Positions 44,136 through 54,549 of a DNA stretch of 64,000 bases are shown in pieces (position 1 is the first letter of the stretch; the number at the start of each line of letters is the position of its first letter). The translations under genes were made by a program, and so were the position numbers. This stretch comes from Podospora pseudocomata. Its lineage: Eukaryota > Ascomycota > Sordariomycetes > Sordariales > Podosporaceae. Where the stretch lies: positions 1,426,001 through 1,490,000 of the forward strand of contig NW_026946365.1 in NCBI RefSeq assembly GCF_035222375.1, in the 5' to 3' direction. The notes under the pieces were generated by a model, which saw nothing but the letters and a program-made list of their open reading frames with translations, did not search any database and was not told the DNA's origin.

Positions 44136-46284
44136 ATGGCTTCCCAGCAGGAAGAGGGAGATCTTCCCCAAGGGTTTGTCCGGTTGAGGGATGTACTGGA
44201 CCAAAAGTTCGTGCCTGGACACATAGTCAATGTCATAGGCTCCATCATTGACACCCAGGCTCTGTTCAAAACCAGCAAAGGTATGTTTGCCCTGCTTCCT
44301 GTGCTTCTTCTTTCTTTTGCACCCAGGCTTACCAACAACCCAAGATTGGAAAACCACATGGTCCCTCATGGATTGGTCCGTGGAAGATGAATGCTATGGC
44401 GTCAAGCTCAACATCTTCCGACCTCGTGAAACCGACATTCCCCAAATTGCCTACCAGGATGTTGTCGTGGTTCATAGGGTCAAGGTCCAGAGATATGGCG
44501 GGAACATGTCCTTCATCACCAATCATCAGACCACCATCAGGGTATACGAGTCCTCCAAGATCCCCAGGCCTCCAGAATCCGCCTCTGTGGCTTTGAGACC
44601 GTGCACCAAAAAGGACGAACGCCCGGAACTGACCGAGGAAATCCACCACTTTGTCGCAGCCTTTTACCACAAACTGGACAAGACCAACGCCCCCTCAGAG
44701 GAGGTGTTTCGGCAGGCAGCCCGGCAATCTGCCAACGTCAAGGACAAGTTCAGTCTGCTCCAAGATGTGCAGGCAGAGAGGTTCTACGACCTGATCGTCC
44801 GAGTTGTGCGAGCACCACATTTTGACTTTGACAACAAGGCAACACTCTATGTGTCAGACTACACCGAGAACCCGGCCTTCCATGACCACATTCCCGAGAA
44901 CCTCGATGCATCTCAAGACGGCGATGTATATGGTTATACCTGGGAGGAGCCCGCGCCAGTAGCGGAGAGATGGATCGCCCCGGAGGGGAAAAAGTCTCTT
45001 CAGGTCACCTGCTGGGAGCCTCATTCCCGCGCCCTGCAAGAGGATGTCAAGCTTGGCTCCTGGATCGGACTCAAGAATGTGCAGATAAGACTTGGTCATG
45101 ATTACAAGTATTTGGAGGGTTTTGTGCGGGAAGATCGGACATATCCAAACAGAATCAACGTCTACCCTCTCAACCTGGACGATCGCGAGAACATGGACGA
45201 TCGCCTCACAGCAGCCTTGCGCCGTCAGCAGGCTGCGGACAAGGAGAAGAAGAAGGTGATCAAGGACATCAAGTCTGCTCAGGTTGCAGGTCAGAAGCGA
45301 AAAGCTTCACAGGTGCAGGCCATCGAGGACCAGCCGGCTCTGAAAGCGAAGCAGCGTCGGGCGGAGAACAGAGCGAAGAAGAAGGAGGAAAAAGCTCGCC
45401 AAAACGTAGTCTCTGCCGCGCCTGTTGCCCCGAGCACGAAGAGTGACCCGCCAAAGCAAAATCCGACCCAAGATGTCACTCTTGCCGGAAATCGGCAGAT
45501 ATTCTGCGAGAAAAGCAATGTCGGCCTGACAACCATCGAGAGCATGCTCGAGCCGAGCTTTATGAAAATCAAGATCGATGCAGACACTGTCGAGGTTCAA
45601 GTCCCATTCGTGAACAAGAAATACCTGACCTTTGTCCGCGTTGTCGACTTCTCGCCTTCCTGCATAGAAGACTTTGCCGTCAGCCGCAAGATCACCCAGT
45701 ACCAAGATCTCTCAGACAGCGAAAACAGTAACGGGTCGTCCCTCGACGAGGACGAATCTTCCGGTGGCGATAACGACCCCACCGTGAAGCGTGCTTGGGA
45801 ATGGCGGTTCTCACTGTTGCTTGAAGATGCACTGCCGGCGGATGGATCATCGCCTGCGCGGGTGTGGGTGACGGTCAACAATGGTGCAGGTCAGTGTCTC
45901 ACCAATTTGGATGCAGACGACCTCCGGAAGAACAGGAAGTGCCGGTACCAGCTCCAAGATATCATGCACATATTGTGGGGTAACTTGGAGGAGGTCAAGG
46001 CTGCTAATGGCGAGAAACAGCAGGCTTCCAAACAGGAGGTCAATTCCAAGCCAGGCTCTAGGGGTAGCAATGGGAACCGTACGCAGATGCCCGATCTGGA
46101 TAGTGACGAAGAGAAGGAGGAGGCTAGTGGTCGTGGAAAAGAGAGCAGCTCGAGGTTGAATGAGATAAGGCTGGTCAGCAAGCCCTTCACGTGCCCTATC
46201 AAGCAGTACGGCGTCAGGACTGGGAAGAAGGATGAGTGGATGCGTGTGTTTGCCATGGATGGGGTGCGGATCAAGGATGTGTGA
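44136..46284 (+). CDS. POT1: protection of telomeres protein Pot1
   Basis: Two exons, 44136-44280 and 44327-46284 (46-nt intron, GTATGT...CAG), give 700 residues. Pot1 binds the single-stranded telomeric overhang in shelterin. The first OB fold (Telo_bind) covers about 10-150, with GFVRLRDVLDQKFVPGHIVNVIG and DWKTTWSLMD; the second OB fold (POT1PC type) is at about 190-350, with FYDLIVRVVRAPHFD, LYVSDYTEN and LGSWIGLKNVQIRLGH. A lysine-rich segment (about 375-430) and a C-terminal region of about 270 residues with acidic patches follow; the latter should bind the Tpz1/TPP1 partner. An AAG acceptor 18 bases further on would also keep the frame. Assignment rests on the OB-fold blocks rather than close identity. 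Confidence 0.85.
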
Positions 46285-47354
46285 CTAGTTTTTCGGGGAG
46301 GAGGTCTATGTCTATGCGGTTTTCTTTTCTTGTCTCATGATTAACGACATCCTTTTTCGTTTCAGGGGGAGGGGGGGGGATGAATCATCTGCCTTTCTAC
46401 TTTGGCTGTTCTGGCAAGGCGTTTTGGGACAAGCAGGCAGGAAGGGAAGCCCAACATGTGAGGGAGCATATGCTGAGGAGAAAGAGGAACATTAAATAGG
46501 GCATACGGCATTGCATGTTTTAAGCTTATTTCAATAGCTATCACTTTCAGTCTCTGTACATGTGGATATATATATATATATATATAAGTCGTGTTTCATT
46601 TTAAGCGATTGGTGTCAATTATCTTCTTGTTTGTTGGTGCTGGCATAGGTTTATATAGTTGCGATGGTTGTCGGGGACTTGATCAGGAGGATAGAAAGAA
46701 TGGGGATGCAAAGTCGTTGGTTGAATACATAGTCAAAAGAGCAAAAGCTTAACATTTTATTTTATCCTGAAAGTCAGTAAATGATGGTACTAAGGGAAAT
46801 AAGAGAATGAGGAAATGAAACGAACGGGCTTCTACTGTAGGTAGCAGCCGTCTCGATACCATATCGACACGAACTACAGTCCTCACGTTGCAAAGTTGGA
46901 AATCTCCATTGATACCTATCACCAGCAAAAATAGACCCAAGGAACTTGATTGAAGGAGAACAAGTCAATCAGCCCATACCAACAGCACCAAGCTGAGCGA
47001 CTGGATATACGAACAGAAAAAACTTCCACTACTCCTACTCCATGCTTTGATAACATCAATGAGCCTGATTATAAGCATGCCATAAAACAACCGCCCCCCT
47101 TTTGTTCTGCGTACAGCAAGAGAATGCAGATAAAAATAAAATGAATCAATAACAACAACAACAACAACGAAAAAAGCCAAAAAAAAAATACATAGGTAAT
47201 CTAACGACTTGAAAAGAAGACAAAGACGCAATTCCCAACCGCCCCCCCATTCCCAGTTGATTCCCTTGCCCAGTTCCGTATCATTATGTCCGCCCACAAG
47301 CAAACAAGTAACTATCTACCCTTTGCATCTCAAAACCTGTTACCAGAACCCTAT
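46285..47354. other. intergenic 3' flanks
   Basis: This lies between the convergent POT1 and SCC3 genes. A (TA)n run at 46565-46586 and (AAC)n at 47150-47169 are seen, with AT-rich sequence around 46500-46960. There is no gene. Confidence 0.5.
46565..46586. repeat. (TA)n microsatellite
   Basis: About eleven uninterrupted TA units lie in the 3' flank of POT1. Confidence 0.9.
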
Positions 47355-50300
47355 TCAATCCCCTATTACACTATCCTCCTCCATCCTCTCCCCTTCCCCT
47401 TCCTCCCCCCCCTCATCAATAACCTCCTCCTCCGCCAACCCCCGCCTCTTCAAATCCTCCTCCCCCCCTTCCTCCGCCTCCTCCTCAATCGGATCCTCCT
47501 CCAGTTCCAACTCCACCTCGGACAACTCGCTGTCATCCTCCCCATCAACCACAATCTCCTCACTCAACTTCTTCCCCCCTTGATGCCCCCCACCACTCCC
47601 GCTCCCACCCTTATTAGCAGCAGCAGCAGCAGCAGCCGCCCCCCCCTTCCTGACCCCCTTCGCAACCTTCCTCCCCTTATTCGTATACCTCTCCACCCTC
47701 TCCCTCAACCGGCCCTCATCCAAATACGCCACCACCTCCTTCAAATTCCCCCCAAGCTTACTCTGATTCCTCAACATCCTCTTCCTCAACCGTCCCCCCT
47801 GATCAAGCATCTTGGCCAGGATACAAAGCACATACTTCCCCGCCAGCTCGCAAAGCGCCCTCTCCAACCTCAACTCCTTCCCCCTCCTCTCCACAGGCGT
47901 CATATCCTCCTCCCCCTCCCCCCCCTCGTCATCCGACAGCTCCTCCTCCACCGGCTCCTCATCCTCCGCCGGCTCGTTCAACCTCCGCCTCAAACACTTC
48001 GCATAGGCCCTCTCCGCCGCATCAAAAATCTCAATCAGCTCCGTGATCAAGTCAGCCCTGATCGGCTCAAGCAAGACATCAAGGTCACTGTACGATTTCG
48101 GAGACGCCGCCCCCTGACTGCCCTGCTGCCCAACCGCCGTTCTCAGCGTTGCAAAGCAGATATGCAGGTCGCACAACCCCCCAGTGGAAAACAACCTCAG
48201 CTCATCGTTCGTCCCCCTCGACGACAACGTCCAGATCAGATTCCGTGAATAGTCCTGCCTGAGCGAATTAAGCGTCAGAATGTCATCCCTCGGGATATCA
48301 GCCCTTGACTGCACACTCCCAATCAGCGCCCTCACTTTCCACAAAAAGTAGAACTGAACAGACGACACGGCAAACGACACAGCCTCGTCCTCCAAATCAT
48401 CCAGCGCCTCGTCAACAACGTCCAGCTTGCCGCGATGGACGATCTTGATCAGGAGCTCGATGGCGGGCTGGTCCCCCCCCTCAAGAAACTCGGTCGGGTT
48501 CGCTATCGACGCCAGTTTCGACATCTTGAGCAGGATATTGCCCAACCCCGTGATCGTCGCCGGATCCATGTTGCCCCGCACGGAAAGCTCATTGTTCTTA
48601 TCAAAGTGCCGGAGAGCGTTGATGACAATCTCCCACAGGTCAGCAATCTTGCTGTCGGTGATCTCCTGCAGCTCGTCATGCTTGCGAGCATGCAGCAGCG
48701 CAGCCGTCGCCTCGGCTAAGACGCCGCGGTCGACGTGGCGGTCAAACTGGGTGCAAATCTCGTCCAACAAACGACTGAACGTGGTGGAGTCTTGACGCAG
48801 CTGCTGGAAAATGTCCAGCGGAAGCGAGTGCTCCAGCCGTAGCACCATCACAGCTGTCTTCTCGTCCGCGCCAAACTTGTTCAGCAGGCGGGGAATGTTG
48901 GTCGCCAGGTGTATCGCCGATTCCTCCGCCGTATCGGCCGCATCCGTCCGGGCTTTCCTCCTATGTCCGTCCTCCGTGTTGGGCGACAGACCAAGCTTGA
49001 CGGCCGAAGCAAGAATCTCGAGAATGATGGCCTCCTCGTTGCCCTCGGGCGCCACGGCTGCCTTGAAGGCGGCCTCATTAGAGTTGCTCCTGGACGCCTT
49101 GGACCTGGACTTTGATTTTGTGCTGGTGGTGTGGTCGTGAAGGAGATAGCCGGACAGGATCTCCCAGTTCTTCACCTGGTCAATCTTCTCGTACAAGACC
49201 TGCGAGGCGAGAGATATCCTCGTCTCCGGCGCGACAGCCTGGACCATCCCGACGGCAATGTCAAGACCGCGGGGCGGAGCGGTGCTGCCCTCCTCCTCCA
49301 GCTGGGCGTCATATGCGGCAAGAAGTTCAGCGAGACACTTGACGCTGATCCAGTCCCGACGAGGAGAGGAGTAGTCGTCATCGTCTTCCTCGCCCAGAAC
49401 CTCATCAATAACATCGCTGCCGCCCATCTCTTCCACTTTGCCTTCAATCGAATCGTCAACGCAACCGGCAAAGAAGTCGATGACCGCTCTCCGGACACGC
49501 AGCTCCGAGTCGAAAATCAACCGGCCAATCGAGTCAATCTCGTCTGGCTCCAACATGCCAGTGTCCTTGAGAATGTGGATGGCGTGAATAGCAGCCACTC
49601 GGACGCCTACATCGGCGTCCTTGGTGGCCATCTCAACCAGCCGTGGTCTGAACCGGTCAATGAAGTGACCGAGCTTCTCAGCATCCCGTTTAAACAGCCG
49701 GGTGACCTGCTTGAGAGACTCCAGTCGTGTTTGCGGCATCGCGTCGGTCAACATCCAACCCAGGTACCGCAAATACTCTGGCGTCTCAAACTGTGTGGGC
49801 AGGTTCCAGATCCAGCCACCAAGAGCCTCGACACACTCGCAGCGAATCCTGGCGTCAACATCGCGATACCGCTGGAGAAACACAGTGTCGAAGAAATCCA
49901 GGATCTGCGCCTGGCAGATGGACTGGTTCTCTTCAGCCTCCTTCAGGTTCTTCTCAATCACAGCAAGACGCTCCCTGTTCTTGCCCTTGCGCTTCTTCTC
50001 GGCATCAAGCTGCTGCGTCATCTTGCTGACGCGGTCATCCAGCTTCTTGGCAATCTCGACCAAGCCAGCCTCCATAGCAAGGGCAACGGTGGTGGCCGTG
50101 TGTCTGAAGGGCCGAAGCGTGGACGAAGACATGGAAGCCACCCATCTGGCAATATTTTCCATCAAGGCAGTGTCTTTGTAGAGCATGTCGGTCTCGTGCA
50201 GGACCGTCAGCAGTGATTTGAAGAAGCCGACCAAGAGATCGCGGAAAGACCGGGTCGTTTTGGACTTTGCAACCAAGGGGTAGTCCGTGATGCCCTCCTC

Positions 50301-51065
50301 GGTGTAGACGTTCTGCAGATCCGCCAGTCTGTTGGAGCAGTTTTCGGGATCTCGGATGTCGTCGGGCGTGACCTGCTGGTCACACCCGGCCGACAGCAAG
50401 ATGCAGTTTACCAGCTCCGTCACGGCAGCCGCATCGTCGGCTTGGTATTTGTGGTACCACTCTGTCGCAACCTTGTCCGAGGAGTCGCCCGAAGCAAAAA
50501 TGTCGGCTGTAATTCTGGTCAGTTTACATGTTTCAGCAGCGCGACAAACAGCCGCCCCCACCACAACTCTGCCGCACGCACCATATAACCCAACGTCAGT
50601 CGGACGCGTGATGGCGAGCCGAACCGCCTTCTTTGGCCTGCTAGGCAGATGGCCTACTATTTGGTCATGACCGGGCACGTCACCATTGGTCTTTGGCTTC
50701 TTGGTCGCTGGCTTTCTCGGTTTCGCCGATGACGAAGAAGGCGTCTTCTTTTTCTTCTTTGTGCGGCGTGGTTCTTCGGCGGCTGTCTCGGAGCCATCAT
50801 CATCGTCGTCGCTTGCATTGTTGTTGTCCTCTTCATCGTCGGGGGCCTCGTTCTCGGCGTCATCATTGTCCCGGTCGTCTTCGTCATCTTCATCATCGTT
50901 ATCCGAGTTGCGCTTGCGCTTGCTGGCGACGGGCGCATCGGGGGTGAACTTGTTGGGCGCTTTGGAGACGCGTCCCGAGCGGCGCGCCGAAGAGGTGGGA
51001 GCTGGAGAGCCCGTCGTCGCGTTGTTGTCTGATGTTTCCATGAGGGGCTGTCGTCCGGATAACAT
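47355..51065 (-). CDS. SCC3: cohesin subunit SA/Scc3 (STAG domain)
   Basis: Two exons, 51065-50582 and 50506-47355, give 1211 residues; starting instead at the ATG at 51041 (METSDNN) removes eight. SCC3 binds the cohesin ring and DNA and is needed for sister cohesion. The N terminus has an RRSGRVSKAPNKF patch, a long acidic stretch and a Lys-rich segment. The STAG region begins about 160 (LYADIFASGDSSD across the junction) and holds ELVNCILLSAGCDQQV and FRDLLVGFFKSLL; HEAT-like helices fill the rest (LGGWIWNLPTQFETPEYLRYLGWMLTD, then DADVGVRVAAIHAIHIL). The tail is Lys/Gly-rich and then acidic. The 75-nt intron is a multiple of three without a stop, so retention would insert 25 residues. An upstream ATG at 51070 is at once followed by TGA. 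Confidence 0.92.
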   Translation of the reverse strand: MLSGRQPLMETSDNNATTGSPAPTSSARRSGRVSKAPNKFTPDAPVASKRKRNSDNDDEDDEDDRDNDDAENEAPDDEEDNNNASDDDDDGSETAAEEPRRTKKKKKTPSSSSAKPRKPATKKPKTNGDVPGHDQIVGHLPSRPKKAVRLAITRPTDVGLYGACGRVVVGAAVCRAAETCKLTRITADIFASGDSSDKVATEWYHKYQADDAAAVTELVNCILLSAGCDQQVTPDDIRDPENCSNRLADLQNVYTEEGITDYPLVAKSKTTRSFRDLLVGFFKSLLTVLHETDMLYKDTALMENIARWVASMSSSTLRPFRHTATTVALAMEAGLVEIAKKLDDRVSKMTQQLDAEKKRKGKNRERLAVIEKNLKEAEENQSICQAQILDFFDTVFLQRYRDVDARIRCECVEALGGWIWNLPTQFETPEYLRYLGWMLTDAMPQTRLESLKQVTRLFKRDAEKLGHFIDRFRPRLVEMATKDADVGVRVAAIHAIHILKDTGMLEPDEIDSIGRLIFDSELRVRRAVIDFFAGCVDDSIEGKVEEMGGSDVIDEVLGEEDDDDYSSPRRDWISVKCLAELLAAYDAQLEEEGSTAPPRGLDIAVGMVQAVAPETRISLASQVLYEKIDQVKNWEILSGYLLHDHTTSTKSKSRSKASRSNSNEAAFKAAVAPEGNEEAIILEILASAVKLGLSPNTEDGHRRKARTDAADTAEESAIHLATNIPRLLNKFGADEKTAVMVLRLEHSLPLDIFQQLRQDSTTFSRLLDEICTQFDRHVDRGVLAEATAALLHARKHDELQEITDSKIADLWEIVINALRHFDKNNELSVRGNMDPATITGLGNILLKMSKLASIANPTEFLEGGDQPAIELLIKIVHRGKLDVVDEALDDLEDEAVSFAVSSVQFYFLWKVRALIGSVQSRADIPRDDILTLNSLRQDYSRNLIWTLSSRGTNDELRLFSTGGLCDLHICFATLRTAVGQQGSQGAASPKSYSDLDVLLEPIRADLITELIEIFDAAERAYAKCLRRRLNEPAEDEEPVEEELSDDEGGEGEEDMTPVERRGKELRLERALCELAGKYVLCILAKMLDQGGRLRKRMLRNQSKLGGNLKEVVAYLDEGRLRERVERYTNKGRKVAKGVRKGGAAAAAAAANKGGSGSGGGHQGGKKLSEEIVVDGEDDSELSEVELELEEDPIEEEAEEGGEEDLKRRGLAEEEVIDEGGEEGEGERMEEDSVIGD

Positions 51066-51432
51066 CACATTTGTCGGGTTGGTAAAGAGTATAACAGGGC
51101 TGTCCCAAACACAGAAACTGGCTGCGATTTGGGGGCAATTGACGCGTCTTCAGAAACTGGGAAAGGTCGGTGCCGGTGCGATCACCCAGATTATTTTGGG
51201 CGGATTGAACCGCTTCCCCCCCCCCACCAACACGGCTCTGTGCACTGACCACCTCCAGCTGCAATCAGCAGCCATATGCACCTACCGGGGGCCTATTGTT
51301 GAGACATCAACCATGCGTGCAGCTAGCTGCTTGTGACGCAAAGCATTCATTTCACATTCAGTTGCTGAATATGTATTCTCTCTCGGCATTCATCATGAAA
51401 GTCTGCAAGGTTAATGAAGGTCTACAAGGGTA
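51066..51432. other. short intergenic region
   Basis: This holds the SCC3 promoter and leader and the 3' end of the ureD transcript. A C run lies at 51218-51227. No gene is seen. Confidence 0.4.
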
Positions 51433-52440
51433 TCATCGTACACACATAAGGGCATGGTCTCCAAAGTGGTGCGAGATGCTTCCCTCTTCCTGCAGCATGG
51501 ATCCAATCCACAGCCGTCCGTCTTCCACCTCAGGGGCTCCGAACTTGACCACCACACAACCCCGTACGTTGGCGGCCGACCACAACAGCTTGCTGTTATT
51601 TTCCATCACGAGTCTCTCGGCCCTCCATTTTTCTCGCGGAGTTGCCTGAGCTAACGCTGCTGCCTGCTTAGCAGCATCGCTTCGGAAATCACGAGCCCCA
51701 AGTCTCGGGAGAGCAGCGAACTCGGCTAGGAAGAAGTCTCCCAGCGACTTCATCAGCGGCCCCCTGAGCAGCAGTGTCCCCACGATACCCACGCCGTGCA
51801 TCGAGTCTCGCAGCTTGGCCAGTTCCGGGTGAGACCTGTTGCTGTCCAGGATCACGGCATCTCTGACAAGCAACCTTTCTCTCGAATCCGTCTTTCCGTC
51901 TTCCTGAGCAGCAGGGATAGTCCATATCTCATTGCGCCCAACCCATCGCACAAAACTCCAGTTTTCTCCTCGCGCAGTGCGACCCCGCGTGACCCAGTCG
52001 AGAAGACATATCGAGGCGTCCTCCTCAAGCCGAAATATCTGTGTTTGCTCATACACACTCCCCGCGAATGGCTGCACCGGATCGGGCAAGAGGCAGAGTG
52101 CGCCTTCGGACGCAATGTGGACATGCATATCTTGTTGCGTGACGATGTCGGGGGAGGTGGACGTGAACACCTTGGTGTGGCCTTGTGTGACGATGGTCAG
52201 CTTGGCCTTGGCTCGCACGTCGACCTTAAGATTGACCTTGTCGCCAGCCACCAGTCCGCCGCCGTAGGAGAGTAGGAAGACCAGCACGCTCTCATCTTCG
52301 GACGGTCGTGAAGGTGAGATGAGTTTGAGAGGGTACTGGTAGGTGAAGGTCTCGAGGCCGGAGATGCCCTCGGGTAGGAGCTTTGCGACGAGGTGGCCCT
52401 GCCCCGGAACGGACGTAGATTTGGGAAATGGTGAGTTCAT
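51433..52440 (-). CDS. ureD: urease accessory protein UreD
   Basis: A single exon of 335 residues from the ATG at 52440. UreD acts with UreF and UreG to deliver nickel to urease, so it is needed for growth on urea. The UreD domain covers nearly all of the protein: SYGGGLVAGDKVNLKVDV, TIVTQGHTKVF, LPDPVQPFAGSVYEQTQIF and LLDWVTRGRTARGENWSF are the known blocks. The C-terminal segment (LLWSAANVRGCVVVKFGAP) is typical of fungal and plant forms. Its upstream region carries a close pair of GATA sites that fits control by a NIT2/AreA-type nitrogen regulator. It diverges from RPC53. Confidence 0.95.
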   Translation of the reverse strand: MNSPFPKSTSVPGQGHLVAKLLPEGISGLETFTYQYPLKLISPSRPSEDESVLVFLLSYGGGLVAGDKVNLKVDVRAKAKLTIVTQGHTKVFTSTSPDIVTQQDMHVHIASEGALCLLPDPVQPFAGSVYEQTQIFRLEEDASICLLDWVTRGRTARGENWSFVRWVGRNEIWTIPAAQEDGKTDSRERLLVRDAVILDSNRSHPELAKLRDSMHGVGIVGTLLLRGPLMKSLGDFFLAEFAALPRLGARDFRSDAAKQAAALAQATPREKWRAERLVMENNSKLLWSAANVRGCVVVKFGAPEVEDGRLWIGSMLQEEGSISHHFGDHALMCVR

Positions 52441-52902
52441 TGTGTTGTCACCCCATTGTCATGATGATGAATGGTCAAGATCTCTCTTTCTTCCTTAATC
52501 GGAGCTGACCGTATCGTATCTGTCTCATGTAGTGTAGGGTGGATGGGGTGCCAAGAGGGGAGGGTTGGCTATGAGCCACTCTCAGATGACCCTTATCTGT
52601 TTATCGCCGCCCAGGAACGGCTCCTGCCCCGCGCTCAGACAGGGGAGCCTGTATCGTCCCCCACCTTGGCGTGCTTGCGATGCAGGCGCCCCCGGTCAAA
52701 AAAGTTTGGTGGGGACAGTCAGAATTCAGAACCTATGCCATCCATGCTTCCCTTACCCATCTTCACACTTGCAACCTGCGAAAAACCAACGCACCCGATT
52801 CAACTAACAGCTGCTCATTGTCTTGTCAACTCGCACCTACCACACCGAGTACCAGCAACCACACCAGACCGTTCTTCTCAGTACGCGTGACTTCCGGCAG
52901 CC
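52441..52902. promoter_or_regulatory. divergent promoter of ureD and RPC53
   Basis: The 462 bases between the two starts hold no convincing frame. On the ureD side lie the sequences TATCGTATC (52512-52520) and CTTATCTGTTTATC (52592-52605), that is four GATA cores within 95 bases. Confidence 0.5.
52592..52605 (-). promoter_or_regulatory. paired GATA sites upstream of ureD
   Basis: CTTATC and TTTATC two bases apart read GATAAACAGATAAG on the ureD strand, about 150 bases before its start codon. Closely spaced GATA cores are the known binding arrangement for NIT2/AreA nitrogen-catabolite activators. The site is seen in the sequence; its use is inferred. Confidence 0.45.
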
Positions 52903-54390
52903 ATGCCCCCCAAAACCGCCCCCAGAGGGCGTGGTCGAGGCAGAGGAGGTACCGCCCGCGGCGGCTCTGCCTCTGCCCCGGTCGCCGGCGATGGTTCCGC
53001 CGAGCCGGCTACTGCTGTAGTCAAATCCGAGACAGACACACCAGCGTCAGCTTCGACGTCCACATCAGCCCCTCCCCGGGGCCGGTCAGCAACTGCGACA
53101 CCCGCTGGTACCAGAGTACCTCCAAAGTTCAAACCAAAGAATGTCCGTCGTAGCTCAGCAGAGCGTGAGAGACTTGCCCGCGAACTCGGCCAAATCAGCA
53201 AGGCTAAGGACGAGGCCGAGGAGAAGCGAAAGGCTCGTTTAGCCAAGGCCAACGTACGAGGCCGTGGCCGTGGTGGCGGTTTCCGTGGTGGCGCTCGAGG
53301 CACAGTTGCACTCGGTCCTCTTGCTGGTGGAGGAGCATGTGAGTTTTGCTTTTTGTTCTGGCAACTCAACTAGTCGTGCACATTTGCTGATACCTTGGTA
53401 GTCGGCGGCGGCGGCTCCTCAGGTGGTGGTCGCTTTGGTAGGGCTGATTACATCAAGAACGAGGCCGGCGATCTCTTCGGCAGTGACGGCAGAGTCAACG
53501 CGGATCTATTGCACGACTACGTCCAAGATTACGATGACGACAACAAAGACCGGCCCCTTATGCCTATGGGTATCCGACGTGTGCAGCCAAAGTCTCAGGA
53601 GGACAGCACCGAAGACAATGCAGACGAAGAGGAGGATTCCGATGAGGAGGGCCTCTTTGTGAATGACAAGGAGCGGGCTGCGAAGGATAGGCTTGCTGCC
53701 AAACAAGCCGCCAAGGTAAAGACTGAGGGCGGTGGCCAGGATGTTGATATGGACAGCATTCCCCCTCGCTATGGGGAAGCCGACACAGCCGGCTACGAAG
53801 ATATGTTACTGGTGGATACGAGCCAGAAGCTCCAAATCAGCAGCGGAAAAGCTGAGGAACTGCGGAGACAGCGCCGCCTCTTTTCGGAACCGTTGGACGA
53901 CCGCGCGTTTATCTTTCAGTTCCCCGTCAGACCACCGCTTTACGTCGTCAAAGATGACGGCTCGCTCGCCAAGACTGAGGGCGACGACGAGGTGGTCACG
54001 CTGGATGGTCAGCAACAGGGCAATGCTCCCGTCGATCTGACTACCGGGGTTAAGGAGGAGGAGGTAGCAGAGGAGGAGAGCAAGGAGGAAGAGGAAAAGC
54101 CAGTGGTGCCGCAGGCGGGATATCTGGGCAAGCTCATCGTGCGAAAGTCAGGAAAGGTTGAGATTGACTGGGGTGGCTATCCCATGGACTCGGGCACTGG
54201 TGTTGCGCCCAGACATTTGTCGACGGCTGTTTTGCTTGAGATGGAGGATGCCAAACCGGGCGAGCCGCCCAGAGGGTTTGCCTACTCGATGGGCCGTGTC
54301 GAAGCGGTCTTTTCTTCTGTTCTTAGGACCAGTGATATGGAGCCGTGGGTGGTGGATGGGCAGGTTCCCGGTGCTGCTGGGAGCGCTTGA
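52903..54390 (+). CDS. RPC53: RNA polymerase III subunit Rpc53 (RPC4)
   Basis: Two exons, 52903-53338 and 53402-54390, give 474 residues. Rpc53 pairs with Rpc37 in Pol III, acting in termination and reinitiation. The N terminus is Arg/Gly/Ala-rich with GRGRGRGG repeats. From about 75 comes FKPKNVRRSSAERERLARE, the conserved block of the family, and in exon 2 RFGRADYIKNEAGDLFGSDG. The C-terminal RPC4 domain (about 320-470) includes FIFQFPVRPPLY, GYLGKLIVRKSGKVEIDWGG and AVLLEMEDAKPGEPP with RVEAVFSSVL. Acidic stretches between blocks are typical. The 63-nt intron (GTGAGT...TAG) splits a Phe codon. Confidence 0.93.
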
Positions 54391-54549
54391 TTAGATGGAA
54401 AGGCAGATGGGAATAAAAGTATTGATACCCTGTAGAGATTTAGTCGTCCACTGTGTTGAAATAGAGAGGACTTTTCCGTGCAAGTCGCGATTTTCTTTTG
54501 ACTTTGGTATCTATGTTTTTACTTCGCTTGACAGCTCTGTTCTAGTTAC

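Noticed and set aside
49131-50216. A 361-codon plus-strand frame over SCC3
   Set aside because: It is an antisense shadow of well-supported HEAT-like coding sequence.
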